Shown here one piece after another: positions 37,496 through 47,521 of a DNA stretch of 64,000 nt. The stretch comes from Azospirillum brasilense (GTDB taxonomy: Bacteria > Pseudomonadota > Alphaproteobacteria > Azospirillales > Azospirillaceae). Position numbers and translations under genes: made by a program. The stretch spans positions 1,530,001 through 1,594,000 of the forward strand of contig NZ_CP012915.1 of the NCBI RefSeq assembly GCF_001315015.1, read 5' to 3'. The number at the start of each line of letters is the position of its first letter. The stretch's first letter is position 1. The notes beneath the pieces were generated by a model. It searched no databases, was not told the origin of the DNA, and saw only the letters and a list, made by a program, of their open reading frames with translations.

Positions 37496-38695
37496 CTACA
37501 GATCCGGCGGGGTGCGGACCGGCAGATGCAACGTCGCCAGCGTGCCGCCGCCGGAGCGCGAGGCGATGGTGAAGGTGCCGCCCAGCCGGTCCGACGCCAG
37601 ATTGTCCACGATGTTCAGGCCGAGCCCGACCGACCCGGTGCCGCGGCGGGTGGTGAAGAAGGGCTCCAGGATGCGCCCGGCGGTGCCCTCCGCGATGCCG
37701 GCGCCGTCGTCGGCGACGGACAGCAGGACGGTGTCCGGCCCCGACCCCGCGGCCCCCACCGTCACCAGCCCGTGCCGCCCCGCCGGAAAGGCGTGCTCCA
37801 GCGCGTTGCGGACGAGCTGCTCCAGGACCGCCGACAGGATCGCCGGGTTGCTGACCATCCGCAGGTCGGCGGGGCAGTCCACGGCCATGCGGTGCCCCAG
37901 CGGCTCCCACTGCGGGCGCAGGCTCTCCGTCACCTGTTCCAGGAAAGGCCGCAACGCGATGGTCTGGCGCAGCCCGCCATGGTCCGCCGCCACCCCCTTG
38001 AAGCAGCGCACGATCTCCCCGGCGCGGGCGATGGTGCTGGACAGCAGGGCCGCCAGTTCCCCGGCGCTCGCCAGGAAACGCTCCAGCTCGGCCCGGCGGA
38101 GCTGGTTGGCGGTCAGCCGCTCGGTCATCGCGGCCACCCGGTCGCCGAGGTGGGACGCGCTGCCCAGCGCCACGCCGATGGGCGTGTTGATCTCGTGGGC
38201 CACGCCGGCGACCATCTGGCGCAGCGCCGCCATCTTCTCGCGCTGGGCCTGGGCCAGCTTGCGCGTGCGCTCGCGGACCAGCGCCTCCAGATGCTCGTTC
38301 TCGTCCTTCAGGCTGCGGTTGGCCCGGCGCAGCGACAGGTGGGTGGCGACGCGGGCGCGCACGATGGCCGGGCTGAAGGGCTTCGTCACGTAATCGACGG
38401 CCCCGGTCTCCAGTCCGAAGGCCTCCTCCTCCGGGCTGGACAGCGAGGTGATGAAGATCACCGGGACGTCGGCGGTGGCCGGGTCGGTCTTCAGCAGCCG
38501 GCACACCGCGTAGCCGTCCAGCCCCGGCATCATCACGTCGAGCAGCACCAGCTCCGGCGGATCGGCAGAGGCCAGTTCCAGCGCGCGGCGGCCGGAGGTC
38601 GCGAAACGCACCTCGTGGCGGTCCTCCAGCACGCTGGCGAGCGCGCGGATGTTGGCCGTATCGTCATCGACGATCAGTATGTGACCACCGCTCAC
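37496..38695 (-). CDS. response regulator-histidine kinase fusion
   Basis: A 399-residue protein with an N-terminal receiver domain ([13 protein letters not shown], phosphoacceptor in [13 protein letters not shown], lysine in [10 protein letters not shown]), a short coiled coil ([18 protein letters not shown]), a HisKA-type phosphoacceptor ([14 protein letters not shown]) and a HATPase domain ([28 protein letters not shown]). There is no membrane helix. The GTG at 38695 overlaps the stop of the hybrid kinase gene and has GGGAG in front; an ATG at 38728 is in frame. It probably receives signal from the hybrid kinase. Confidence 0.88.
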   Translation of the reverse strand: MSGGHILIVDDDTANIRALASVLEDRHEVRFATSGRRALELASADPPELVLLDVMMPGLDGYAVCRLLKTDPATADVPVIFITSLSSPEEEAFGLETGAVDYVTKPFSPAIVRARVATHLSLRRANRSLKDENEHLEALVRERTRKLAQAQREKMAALRQMVAGVAHEINTPIGVALGSASHLGDRVAAMTERLTANQLRRAELERFLASAGELAALLSSTIARAGEIVRCFKGVAADHGGLRQTIALRPFLEQVTESLRPQWEPLGHRMAVDCPADLRMVSNPAILSAVLEQLVRNALEHAFPAGRHGLVTVGAAGSGPDTVLLSVADDGAGIAEGTAGRILEPFFTTRRGTGSVGLGLNIVDNLASDRLGGTFTIASRSGGGTLATLHLPVRTPPDL

Positions 38696-41600
38696 GGCGT
38701 CGTCTCCCAGTCCCGTTCCCTGATCCATGCGGCGGCGAGCCGTTCCAGCGCCGCGCGGGCCGCGGCGAAATCCAACGCTTCCACGGCCCGCCCCACCTTG
38801 TCCACCGCCTCGTCATGGCCGCGTCCGGCCAGCAGGCCGCGCAGAGCGTCGAAGCGGGCCGCCGCCGACAGGCTGCCGCTGCGCAGCGCCTCCTCCAGCG
38901 CGCGCAACGCCCCCTCCAGCCCATCGAGGTTGAGAGGAACCGCCGGAACGTCCGGCACCGCCTCCACGGCCATCTCCACAGCCACTTCCACGGCGCGCAG
39001 CGTTTCCGCCGAGGCCAGCGCGGGACCGAGGGCGGCGGACAGGTCGGCCACGAGCCCCGGCACCGCATCCCACCGCTTCTCGCGCGCCGCCAGTTCCAGC
39101 GCCGCGGCGGCGGCGCTGGCCGCCATCGCCCCGACCGTCCCGGCGCTGCCGCGCAGTCCATGAGCGTAACGCTCCAGCGCCGGCCCGTCTCCCGCGCTGC
39201 GCAGATGCTCCAGCCGGACCGGCGCGTCGCCGTAGCGGTCGAGAAAGTCCAGGATCGCCCGGCGCAGCGTGCCCGCCCGCCCGTTCATCCGCGCCAGCGC
39301 CGGGGCGAGGTCGAACCCCTCCAAGCCGTCAGGAAGCACGGCATCCATCTCCACGCCCTTGGCAATCGGCGAAGCCTTCCGCCGACCGAACGGCTTCAGC
39401 CAGCGGTTCAGCACGGCGACGAGGCGGTGCGGCTCCACCGGTTTGGCGATGTGGTCGTCCATCCCCGCATCCAGACAACGCCGCCGCTCCTCCTCCAAGG
39501 CGTGGGCGGTCATCGCGATGATCGGCAGACGGTCGGGGCCGCACTGGCGGCGGATCGCCCGCGCGACCGCGAAGCCGTCCATGTCCGGCATTTGGACGTC
39601 GGTCAGCAGCGCGGCGTAGCCCGCCCCCGGCTCCAGCGCCAGCCGCACCGCCTCCCCACCGCTGGCCACGGCGGTGACGGCCAACCCGGCGTCCTCCAGC
39701 AGTTCACGGGCGACCAAGCGGTTTACGGCGTTGTCGTCGGCGACCAGCACGCGCAGGCCACGCAGCGGCTCGTCCACCTGCAAGCCCGCAAGCCCTGGAT
39801 CGGCCAGGGCGGGCAGCGCCGTCGCGGCGTCGTCCTGCACGCCGACCGCGACCATGAAGCGGAAGGTGCTGCCCAGGCCGGGGGCGCTGTCCACGGCGAT
39901 GCCGCCGCCCATCATGACAGCCAGCCGCCGGCTGATCGCCAGCCCCAGCCCGGTCCCGCCATAGCGGCGGGTGGTCGAGCTGTCGGCCTGGGCGAAGGGC
40001 TGGAACAGGCGGGCCACCTGCTCCGCCGTCATGCCGATGCCGGTGTCGCGCACGGCGAAGCGCAGTTCGGTCTCCGTGTCCTCCGGCCCGCGCGGCGCGG
40101 CGGCCACGCCGAGAACCACGCTGCCGCTCTCGGTGAACTTCACCGCGTTGTTGACGAGGTTGAGGAGCACCTGCCCCAGCCGCAGCGGGTCGCCCAGCAG
40201 GGCCGTGGGCACGTCCGGAGCGACCTCCAACCGCAATGCCAGCCCCTTCTCCTCGGCGGAGAGGGCGGCGGTGCCGGCCACCATGTCGAGCACGGCGGAC
40301 AGGTCGAAGGGCACGCGCTCCAGCGTCAGCATGCCCGCCTCGATCTTCGAGACGTCGAGGATGTCGTTGATGATGCCGAGCAGCGCCGTGGCCGAGGCGC
40401 GGATCCGCGTCAGGTAGCCGCGCTGGCGCGGCGGCGGCCCGGCGCGCAGGGCGAGGTGGCTGAGGCCGAGGATGGCGTTCATCGGCGTGCGGATCTCGTG
40501 GCTCATGTTCGCCAGGAAATCACCCTTGGCGCGCGACGCCTCCTCGGCGCGGCGGCGGGCCTCCTCCACCTGCTGCTGGCGGCGCGCGATCTCGTCGAGG
40601 AAGTGGCGGATCGAGCGGGAGATGGTGGCGATCTCGTCGGTGCCGCCGTCGGGCAGCGGCGTCTCCCGCCCCTCCACCCGGTCGAGCACCGCGTCGTTCA
40701 GCCGGACCAGACGCAGGGTCAGGAAGCGTCGCAGGTACAGATACACGCCGAGCGCCACCAGGAAGCCCAACGCCCCCAGCCCGACCAGGATGCGGTTCTG
40801 CGTCGCGGCCATTTCGGACAGGCCGTCCGCCTCGCCCGCCGCCGCCGCGTTGATCCGTTCGAACAGCGCGTGGGCGATCTTCACGACCTCCTCGACCATC
40901 ACCAGCACCTGGTTGGTCAGCGCCTTGCTGCGGGCGATGGCCGCCTGCCGCTCCATCAAGCTGGGCAGCAGGCCGGTGGGGCCGAGCAGCGCCGTCTCCA
41001 GCCGCCCGTGCAGGGCAGCGAAGCGTTCCGCCTGCTCCGGCGGCAGCCCGGCGTGGAGCGCCGGCAGGGCCGACAGCGCCGCCGCGGCGTCGCGCTGGGC
41101 GCGCACAATCTCGCGCTGGAAACGGCTGTTGCCGGCGTGGGTGCTCTCGTTCAACACGCGGTTGACGGTGTTGGTCCAGGCGGTCAGCGGCCCCAGCCGG
41201 TCCGCCGGCAGGGTCGGCAGCACGGCGGCGACCAGCGCGCCGGCCTCCGCCGACAGGCGGCGGGTCTCGTCCAGCGCGTCGTCGGTGCGCGCCGCCGCAT
41301 CGATGCGCTCGGCGACCAGCCGGTCGAGGTCCGCCAGCGTCGGGACGAGGGTCCCCAGGACGCCGGCCAGCGTGGCGCCGCCCTCGATGTCGGACAGTGC
41401 CTGGGCCGACCGGGTGACCGCCGTCAGGTTGGCCGTCAGCTCGGCCAGGGTGACCCGCCGTTCGGGGTGGCTCGTCGCACCGCCCAGCCGGGTCGCCTGC
41501 GACAGCACCTGCTGCAGGCCGCCGTTCAGCACCGCCCCGGTGGTGATGCGCGGCAGCGCCCCGTTGGACAGGTCCGACAGGGCGTGCCGGAACTGCGCGA

Positions 41601-41730
41601 GGTCGTAGAGCGCCGCACCCGACACGCCCAGCAGCACCCCCACCATGACCAGCAGGCCCAGCCCGACGCGCCGCCCGACGCCGCCCCGGAAGGGGGCGCG
41701 CGGGACCGGTGCGGTGGAGGCTGGCTCCAT
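38692..41730 (-). CDS. TorS-like membrane hybrid sensor histidine kinase
   Basis: A 1012-residue hybrid kinase. A first membrane helix ([18 protein letters not shown]), about 260 residues of periplasmic helical sensor like that of TorS, a second helix ([20 protein letters not shown]), HAMP, HisKA ([18 protein letters not shown], His about 411), HATPase ([24 protein letters not shown]), receiver ([14 protein letters not shown]) and a histidine phosphotransfer domain ([13 protein letters not shown]). It begins five bases after the stop of the nucleotidase-like gene and overlaps the REC-kinase gene, so the three form one operon. Confidence 0.92.
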   Translation of the reverse strand: MEPASTAPVPRAPFRGGVGRRVGLGLLVMVGVLLGVSGAALYDLAQFRHALSDLSNGALPRITTGAVLNGGLQQVLSQATRLGGATSHPERRVTLAELTANLTAVTRSAQALSDIEGGATLAGVLGTLVPTLADLDRLVAERIDAAARTDDALDETRRLSAEAGALVAAVLPTLPADRLGPLTAWTNTVNRVLNESTHAGNSRFQREIVRAQRDAAAALSALPALHAGLPPEQAERFAALHGRLETALLGPTGLLPSLMERQAAIARSKALTNQVLVMVEEVVKIAHALFERINAAAAGEADGLSEMAATQNRILVGLGALGFLVALGVYLYLRRFLTLRLVRLNDAVLDRVEGRETPLPDGGTDEIATISRSIRHFLDEIARRQQQVEEARRRAEEASRAKGDFLANMSHEIRTPMNAILGLSHLALRAGPPPRQRGYLTRIRASATALLGIINDILDVSKIEAGMLTLERVPFDLSAVLDMVAGTAALSAEEKGLALRLEVAPDVPTALLGDPLRLGQVLLNLVNNAVKFTESGSVVLGVAAAPRGPEDTETELRFAVRDTGIGMTAEQVARLFQPFAQADSSTTRRYGGTGLGLAISRRLAVMMGGGIAVDSAPGLGSTFRFMVAVGVQDDAATALPALADPGLAGLQVDEPLRGLRVLVADDNAVNRLVARELLEDAGLAVTAVASGGEAVRLALEPGAGYAALLTDVQMPDMDGFAVARAIRRQCGPDRLPIIAMTAHALEEERRRCLDAGMDDHIAKPVEPHRLVAVLNRWLKPFGRRKASPIAKGVEMDAVLPDGLEGFDLAPALARMNGRAGTLRRAILDFLDRYGDAPVRLEHLRSAGDGPALERYAHGLRGSAGTVGAMAASAAAAALELAAREKRWDAVPGLVADLSAALGPALASAETLRAVEVAVEMAVEAVPDVPAVPLNLDGLEGALRALEEALRSGSLSAAARFDALRGLLAGRGHDEAVDKVGRAVEALDFAAARAALERLAAAWIRERDWETTP

Positions 41731-41735
41731 CGTCT

Positions 41736-43268
41736 TCAACGCTCGGTGATGCGGCCGTCGATGCGGGGCGACACCGTCCCCCGGTCGGTCAGGTGCTGGG
41801 CCATGATCTCCCACAGCAGCTTGCCGCCGGCCCCAGAAGAGGAGGAGGCGGAGGGGGAGGAAACGCCGGGCGACTTCAGCATGCTGTAGCCGTCGCCGCC
41901 CTGGGCCAGATAGGTGGGCAGGGCCACCGAATAGGTTGCGTTCGGGTCGAGCGGCTTGCCGCCCACCGTGACGGAGACGACGCGGCTGCCCGCCGGCTGC
42001 TTCAGGTCGTAGACCACCGCCATGTTGGACGGGTGGAGGAAACTGCCCTTCTGGTTGTTCACCCCGGCGGCGCTGACCTCCAGCGCCTCGCGCAGGGCCT
42101 TGCCGGTCAGCGGGACGGCGATGATGGAGTCGCGGAAGGGCAGTTCGCGCTGGATGTCGCGGCGGGTGAGCACGGTCCCCGCCTCATACTGGCGGTTGCC
42201 GCGGATGTTGCCGCCGTTGATGAAGGCCAGGTCAGTGTTGAAATGGCCGCGCATGGCGTCGGCGATCAGCGAGGCGAAGGCGTTCTCGCCGGTGCGCATC
42301 GCGGCGCGGCGGGTGTCGAGCGGGGTCGCCGTCGTCCCGATGGTGATGTCCAGCAGTTCCGACAGGCGGGTCAGATAGACGCCGACCCGCTTTTCCATCG
42401 CCGGATCCGGCGGCAGCCCGGCGAGCGGCACGATGTCGGCGCCGGTCAGCGCGGGCGGCGCCTTGCCGTCGCCGTCCAGCCGCAGGACGAAGGCCGATCC
42501 CTTCACGTTGACATGGACGCCGAAGACTTTTCCATTGCCGTCCTCCAGCACGTCCTTGCCGCTGGCGGAGAGTTGGAGCAGCGCATCGATGGCGGGCTCG
42601 CCGCGCAGCGCCTCCACCGCCTCCGGGGCGTTGTCCAGGATGGCGACCACATAAACGGCCCCCTGCGCGCGCAGGGCGCGGGCCTCGGCGGCGATCGTGG
42701 CGGGCGGGCGCACCTCAATGTCCGGCACGATGTACTGGACCGTCAGTTCCGGCGAGATCGCCGAGACCACCCCGATCTTGCCCACGGGCGTATCGAGCAG
42801 CGCCGACGGTTCCAGCCCCTCCATCACCTTGCCGGTGTTGCGGTCGATGGTGTTGGCGCTGACGAAGGGGAAGCGCGCCTCGTAGCTGCGCAGCGTCAGC
42901 TCATCCTTGCCAAAGCCGAGATCGCGCTTGGTCACCGCCATCATGTCGGGCTGAAGCTCGTTCAGCAGGTCGATCATGTGGGCGCCCCGGTCAAAGGTGG
43001 ACAGAACACCCGCGGCCAGCGACGCACCGCCGTGCAGGAACAGGGTGCCGCCCTCCGCCCGCTTGGTGCGCAGCAGAGTGGCGAGGTTGGCGAGACCGCC
43101 CTCGCCTTCCACCGGCTCGATATCGGCCATCGTCGAGGTGAAGACGATCGACAGCTCCGCCGCCGACGCGGCCGGCGCGATGGCGCCGAGCGCCGCGACG
43201 GTGCAGGCGGCCATGACGGCACGCCAGCCGGAAAAACGCCCCGTCTCCCCATTGCCGCGCTTCGGCAT
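41736..43268 (-). CDS. exported 5'-nucleotidase-like protein with degenerate metal site
   Basis: The protein has a signal peptide (cleavage near APAASAAE), a metallophosphatase-like domain and an intact 5'-nucleotidase C-terminal domain ([37 protein letters not shown]). The N-terminal domain lacks the metal ligands: the NDxHG position reads STMADIE, the GD motif reads GGAS, GNHEFD reads TKRDLG, and no GHTH occurs. A ligand-binding role rather than hydrolysis is likely. It is the first gene of an operon with two sensor kinases, and a serine-rich insert lies near the C-terminus. The SD AAGGGGG supports the start. Confidence 0.88.
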   Translation of the reverse strand: MPKRGNGETGRFSGWRAVMAACTVAALGAIAPAASAAELSIVFTSTMADIEPVEGEGGLANLATLLRTKRAEGGTLFLHGGASLAAGVLSTFDRGAHMIDLLNELQPDMMAVTKRDLGFGKDELTLRSYEARFPFVSANTIDRNTGKVMEGLEPSALLDTPVGKIGVVSAISPELTVQYIVPDIEVRPPATIAAEARALRAQGAVYVVAILDNAPEAVEALRGEPAIDALLQLSASGKDVLEDGNGKVFGVHVNVKGSAFVLRLDGDGKAPPALTGADIVPLAGLPPDPAMEKRVGVYLTRLSELLDITIGTTATPLDTRRAAMRTGENAFASLIADAMRGHFNTDLAFINGGNIRGNRQYEAGTVLTRRDIQRELPFRDSIIAVPLTGKALREALEVSAAGVNNQKGSFLHPSNMAVVYDLKQPAGSRVVSVTVGGKPLDPNATYSVALPTYLAQGGDGYSMLKSPGVSSPSASSSSGAGGKLLWEIMAQHLTDRGTVSPRIDGRITER

Positions 43269-43412
43269 GGTTACCCCCTTCTGCCATCCCTGTTCCTTCA
43301 GGATGGTTCTTCCCGTATTCGGGCGGGGGAGTTCAAGGCATATCCATGCATGCCCGGGAACATTCCGGTGACAAAATCCCCTGCCGGAACAAGGACAAAG
43401 GGAACAAGCGGA

Positions 43413-43739
43413 TCAGGCCGCCTCGTCCTGCCAGGGATAGGCCAGCGGAACCTCGCGGAAGGCGAAACGGTCGAGGTGGCGCTCCAGCGCGCCCTTGAGG
43501 GCTGACAGATGCTCGGCGGAGCTGGCGACCAGCCGGCACTCCAGCGCGTCCGGCCGGGCCTGGAGCGTCAGGGTGGCGTCGCCCGGCCAGTCGGCGCCGC
43601 GGGCGTTGTGCGGGAAGACGACACTCCCCGCCTCCGGCGTGTACGCCACCGTCAGATTGTGCGCCCAATGCTTGCAAAGCTGTTGGAGGTAGCGGCTGCC
43701 GTTCGGGGTCGGGACGCGGACGCTGCTGGCGTGTCTCAT
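43413..43739 (-). CDS. DUF2218 protein
   Basis: A 108-residue protein with the DUF2218 pattern: a conserved LCKHWAHN segment, FPHNARG, and an acidic end. Such genes are regularly found in siderophore uptake loci and may handle iron or siderophore, although no activity is known to me. The start at 43739 is preceded by GAAGGAT; the longer frame to 43772 overlaps the PadR gene. It is probably cotranscribed with padR. Confidence 0.85.
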   Translation of the reverse strand: MRHASSVRVPTPNGSRYLQQLCKHWAHNLTVAYTPEAGSVVFPHNARGADWPGDATLTLQARPDALECRLVASSAEHLSALKGALERHLDRFAFREVPLAYPWQDEAA

Positions 43740-43768
43740 GATGATCCTTCGCTGCGGTGACGGTGTGT

Positions 43769-44398
43769 TCAAGGAAGACGTTCAATGCGCTGGGCCGCCT
43801 CGTCGAGGATTGAGACGGCAGCGTGCACCGTATCGGCGTCGACGCCCTCGCGCCCCAGCCGGTGCATCAACACGGCCTTCAAATTCTCCATGGCGCGGCG
43901 GATCGGGGCGCCGTCGGTGTGGGCCCGCCGGGTCGCCAGGGCGGCAAGGCGGGCGAACAGCGCCTCGACGGTGGCCGCGTCCTGGGCGAGCTGGGCGGTG
44001 CCGTCCTGGGTCACGGCGAAGGGCTTGCGCGCGCCGTCGGCATCCGCCTTGGCGATGTGACCCATCTCCTCCAGAAGCGACAGCGTCGGGTAGATCACGC
44101 CGGGGCTCGGCACATAGCCGCCACCGGTCAGCTCCTCGACGGCGCGGATCAGGTCGTAGCCGTGCCGCGGCTCGTCGGCGATCAGCCGCAGCAGGACCAG
44201 CCGCAGCTCCGGCGCCTCGAAGACGCCGCGCCGGCCGCCGCGGCCACCCCGCCGCTCGTGACGCTCATGGCTCCAGCCGTCCCCCACGGCGTGGCGCCCA
44301 CCGCCATGACGGGGACCGCCGCTATGGGGACCGTCGCCGTGCGGACCTGGATGATGGCGGCGCATCCGGCCGCACCAGGGATTCGGGAAAAACTTCAT
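43769..44398 (-). CDS. PadR-family metal-responsive repressor (YqjI-like)
   Basis: A 209-residue PadR regulator. Residues 1-60 are packed with histidine, glycine and arginine (RRHHPGPHGDGPHSGG, HERHERRGGRGG), a likely metal-binding extension as in E. coli YqjI, which senses nickel or iron and controls a siderophore reductase. A winged helix follows (LRLVLLRLIADEPRHGYDLI, PSPGVIYPTLSLLEEMG) and a helical dimerisation end. It is divergent from the siderophore importer, and a 16-base inverted repeat lies 15 bases upstream of its start. Confidence 0.9.
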   Translation of the reverse strand: MKFFPNPWCGRMRRHHPGPHGDGPHSGGPRHGGGRHAVGDGWSHERHERRGGRGGRRGVFEAPELRLVLLRLIADEPRHGYDLIRAVEELTGGGYVPSPGVIYPTLSLLEEMGHIAKADADGARKPFAVTQDGTAQLAQDAATVEALFARLAALATRRAHTDGAPIRRAMENLKAVLMHRLGREGVDADTVHAAVSILDEAAQRIERLP

Positions 44399-44412
44399 GA
44401 CGGGTGTTCTCC

Positions 44413-44457
44413 TGTGTTTCGATATGTTCAAGATATATCGCAACATGTCGAAACACA
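44413..44457. promoter_or_regulatory. large inverted repeat, probable PadR operator
   Basis: TGTGTTTCGATATGTT (44413-44428) and AACATGTCGAAACACA (44442-44457) are complementary at 15 of 16 positions, around a 13-base AT-rich centre. It lies just upstream of the padR-like start and may control it and the divergent importer. Confidence 0.75.
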
Positions 44458-44540
44458 AGCCCTCACACGGTCTTTTCCCCTCTCCCAACCTGGGGGAGGG
44501 AAAGCGGGAATCCTCAGCCACGCCCGTCAAGCATACTGCG

Positions 44541-44559
44541 AATGCGAGCAATTCGCATT
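44541..44559. promoter_or_regulatory. Fur-like box upstream of the siderophore importer
   Basis: AATGCGA-gcaat-TCGCATT is a perfect 7-5-7 inverted repeat, 81 bases before the binding-protein start. It resembles alphaproteobacterial iron-regulator sites. Confidence 0.55.
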
Positions 44560-44640
44560 GACGATCCGCCGCGTTCGGGACCACAGTGCGCCCGCCCATC
44601 CGGCATAGGCCGTCCCGGCAAAGTTGAAGGAGAGTCAAGG

Positions 44641-45570
44641 ATGAAGCTGACCCGACGCCACGCCCTCGCCATGACCGCCGCCGTGGTCGGCCTCGCCGCC
44701 CTGGCTCCCATCCCGGGTTACGCTCAGGACATGACGGTGCGGCACGCGCAGGGCGAGACCCGGCTTCCCGCCAAGCTCGACCCCGTCCTGGTCTTCGACA
44801 TGACCGCGCTGGACACGCTGGACGCGCTGGGCGTGGCGATCGCCGGGGTGCCCACGGGGCTGAAGCCGCCGCACCTCGCCAAGTATGACGGGCCGTCCTA
44901 CGCGAAGATCGGCACGCTGTTCGAACCGGACTACGAGGCGGTGAACGCCGCCGAGCCCGGCCTGATCATCGCCGGCGGCCGGTCGGCCCCAAAATACGCC
45001 GAGCTGTCGCGCATCGCGCCGACGCTCGACATGACGACCGACCAGACCGACTTCCTGAACAGCGCCATCGCCAACGCTGAGACGCTGGGCCGCATCTTCG
45101 GCAAGACCGCCGAGGTCAAGCAGAAGCTGGACCGGCTGCGCGCCTCCATCGCCGAGCTGAAGGCGGTGGCGGGCAACGCCGGTAAGGGCCTGCTGGTCCT
45201 GACCACCGGCGGCAAGATGAGCGCCTACGGGCCGGGGTCGCGCTTCGGCATTCTGCACACGGAGTTCGGCATCCAGCCGGCCGCCCCCGGCCTGAAGGTC
45301 GCCAACCATGGGCAGGCCATCTCCTTCGAATTCATCCTGGAGACCAACCCCGACTGGCTGTTCGTGATCGACCGCGACGCCGCCATCGGGCAGGACGGCA
45401 AGCCGGCCCGGCAGTTCCTCGACAACGACATCGTCCGCCGCACCACCGCCTGGCAGAAGAACCAGGTCGTCTATCTGAACGGCGGCAACTGGTACATCGT
45501 CGGCGGCGGGCTGTCGGCGCTCCAGCAGGATGTGGACGATCTCCTGGCGGCGCTGTCCAAGAAGTCCTGA
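44641..45570 (+). CDS. siderophore ABC transporter substrate-binding protein (FatB/CeuE family)
   Basis: A 309-residue periplasmic binding protein with a signal peptide beginning MKLTRRHALAM (cleavage after PGYAQ). Class III motifs are VLVFDMTALDTLDALG, FEPDYEAVNAAEPGLIIAGGR and LSALQQDVDDLLAAL. The subgroup (FatB, CeuE, YclQ) binds catecholate siderophores such as petrobactin or enterobactin fragments. GAAGGAGAG precedes the ATG. It heads a four-gene importer operon divergent from the PadR repressor. Confidence 0.9.
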   Translation: MKLTRRHALAMTAAVVGLAALAPIPGYAQDMTVRHAQGETRLPAKLDPVLVFDMTALDTLDALGVAIAGVPTGLKPPHLAKYDGPSYAKIGTLFEPDYEAVNAAEPGLIIAGGRSAPKYAELSRIAPTLDMTTDQTDFLNSAIANAETLGRIFGKTAEVKQKLDRLRASIAELKAVAGNAGKGLLVLTTGGKMSAYGPGSRFGILHTEFGIQPAAPGLKVANHGQAISFEFILETNPDWLFVIDRDAAIGQDGKPARQFLDNDIVRRTTAWQKNQVVYLNGGNWYIVGGGLSALQQDVDDLLAALSKKS

Positions 45571-45573
45571 TCC

Positions 45574-46548
45574 GTGAAGACCCTGCCAATCGCCACGCTC
45601 CCGCTGGCGACCGTGGGCATCGGCCTGCTGGCCGTGTGGAGCCTGTTCGTCGGCGTCAGCGACGTGAGCCTCGCGACCCTGTTCGGCGGCGCCCCGGACC
45701 AAGCCACCCAGGTGCTGCTGGTCAGCCGGCTGCCCCGGACGCTGGCCCTGATCCTGGCCGGCGCCGCCATGGCGGTGTCGGGCCTGCTCCTCCAGATGCT
45801 GGTGCGCAACCGCTTCGTCGAGCCCTCGACCACCGGGACCGCGGAATCGGCCATCTTCGGCATGATGATGGTCTCGCTGCTGGCGCCGGAGATGCCGGTG
45901 TTCGGGCGCATGGCCGTCGCCAGCCTGTGCGCGCTGGCCGGGACGGGTCTGTTCCTGGCGATCCTGCGGCAGGTGCCGCTGCGCTCGCCGCTGGTGGTGC
46001 CGCTGGTCGGCATCATGCTGGGCGGGGTCATCACGGCGATGACCGAGTTCATCGCCTACCGCCAGGACCTGATCCAGTCGGTGCGCGGCTGGGAGACCGG
46101 AGACTTCTCCGCCATCCTGCTCGGCCGCTACGAGCTGCTGTGGCTGAGCGCCGCCCTGACCGGCGTCGCCTATCTGGCGGCGGACCGCTTCACCGTCGCC
46201 GGGATGGGGCGGGACGTCGCCACCAACCTGGGCATCGACCACCGCAAGGTGATGGCGCTGGGGCTGGTCATCGTGTCGATGACCACCGCGGCGGTGATCG
46301 CCACCTGCGGCATGATCCCCTTCCTGGGGCTGATCGTTCCCAACGTCGTCAGCCTCGTGCGCGGCGACAACATGCGCGGGTCCCTGCCCTGGGTCGCGCT
46401 GATGGGGGCCGGGCTGGTGCTGGCCTGCGACATCGCCGGGCGGCTGGTGATCCATCCCTACGAGATCCCGATCGGGACGATGATGGGGGTCATCGGCAGC
46501 GCCCTGTTCCTCTACCTGCTGCTGCGGAGGAACGGCCATGCCGGCTGA
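45574..46548 (+). CDS. siderophore ABC transporter permease (FatD/CeuB family)
   Basis: FecCD-type permease of 324 residues with about nine membrane helices. Diagnostic stretches are LLVSRLPRTLALILAGAAMAVSG, RFVEPSTTGTAESAIFG and MIPFLGLIVPNVVSLV. The GTG start lies three bases after the binding-protein stop. It pairs with the next permease to form a heterodimeric channel. Confidence 0.92.
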   Translation: MKTLPIATLPLATVGIGLLAVWSLFVGVSDVSLATLFGGAPDQATQVLLVSRLPRTLALILAGAAMAVSGLLLQMLVRNRFVEPSTTGTAESAIFGMMMVSLLAPEMPVFGRMAVASLCALAGTGLFLAILRQVPLRSPLVVPLVGIMLGGVITAMTEFIAYRQDLIQSVRGWETGDFSAILLGRYELLWLSAALTGVAYLAADRFTVAGMGRDVATNLGIDHRKVMALGLVIVSMTTAAVIATCGMIPFLGLIVPNVVSLVRGDNMRGSLPWVALMGAGLVLACDIAGRLVIHPYEIPIGTMMGVIGSALFLYLLLRRNGHAG

Positions 46549-47521
46549 CCGCCGCATCCTCTCGCCGACGGTCGTCCTGGGCGGCCTGTCGGCGCTGACC
46601 CTGCTGTCGATCGCGCTGTTCATGACGCTGGGCGCGCGCGGCAAGTGGGACTTCATCCTGGCCTTCCGCGGCACCAAGGTCGCTGCGATGGTGCTGGTCG
46701 GCTACGCCGTCGCCGTGTCGACCGTCCTGTTCCAGACGATCACCAACAACCGCATCCTCACCCCGTCAGTGATGGGCTTCGACCATCTCTACCGGATGAT
46801 CCAGACGGTGCTGGTCTTCCAGTTCGGCAGCGGGCTGGTGGCGTCGCTCGATCCGCGGCTGCGCTTCGGGGTGGAGGTGGCGTCAATGGTCGTCTTCTCC
46901 GGCCTGCTCTACTGGTGGCTGTTCAACGGGGCCGGGCGCGGCGACAACCGGCGCAGCCTGCATCTGCTGCTCCTCGTCGGCATCGTGTTCGGCGTGCTGT
47001 TCCGCAGCCTGACCAGCTTTCTTCAGCGCATCATCGACCCCAACGAGTTCCTGACGGTGCAGGACCGGCTGTTCGCCAACTTCAACCGGGTGGACGTCGA
47101 GCTGCTGACGGTGTCGGCGCTGGTGGTGCTGGCGGTGTCGCTGGCCGGCTGGCGGTGGCGGCGCACCTTCGACGTGCTGGCGCTGGGGCGCGACGCCGCG
47201 ATCAACCTCGGCGTGGAGCACCGGCGCGCGGTGATGGCGGTGCTGGTGATGGTGTCCATCCTGGTGTCGGTGTCCACGGCGCTGGTCGGGCCGATCACCT
47301 TCTTCGGGCTGCTGGTCGCCAACCTCGCCTATCTGGTGGTCCGCTCGCACCGGCACGCGCTGATCCTGCCGGCCGCGGTGCTGCTCGCCGTGCTGACTCT
47401 GGTCGCCGGCCAGCTCGTGCTGGAGCGGGTGTTCGGCTACAACGCCGCGCTCAGCATCGTCATCGAGTTCGTGGGCGGTCTCGCCTTCCTGTTCATCCTG
47501 GTGCGGGGTTCGGCCCGATGA
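46538..47521 (+). CDS. siderophore ABC transporter permease (FatC/CeuC family)
   Basis: A second FecCD permease of 327 residues, with the subgroup markers TNNRILTPSVMGFDHLY, FGVLFRSLTSFLQRIIDPNEF and GPITFFGLLVANLAY. It overlaps the first permease gene by 11 bases and the ATPase gene by four, so all are translated together. Confidence 0.92.
   Translation: MPADRRILSPTVVLGGLSALTLLSIALFMTLGARGKWDFILAFRGTKVAAMVLVGYAVAVSTVLFQTITNNRILTPSVMGFDHLYRMIQTVLVFQFGSGLVASLDPRLRFGVEVASMVVFSGLLYWWLFNGAGRGDNRRSLHLLLLVGIVFGVLFRSLTSFLQRIIDPNEFLTVQDRLFANFNRVDVELLTVSALVVLAVSLAGWRWRRTFDVLALGRDAAINLGVEHRRAVMAVLVMVSILVSVSTALVGPITFFGLLVANLAYLVVRSHRHALILPAAVLLAVLTLVAGQLVLERVFGYNAALSIVIEFVGGLAFLFILVRGSAR

Noticed and set aside
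38815-41889. Long plus-strand open frame opposite the hybrid kinase
   Set aside because: It reads as a low-complexity Arg/Gln/His-rich product; the minus strand has complete kinase, receiver and phosphotransfer motifs.
41736-43268. Active 5'-nucleotidase annotation
   Set aside because: The metal-binding motifs of the catalytic domain are replaced, so it is not described as an active nucleotidase.
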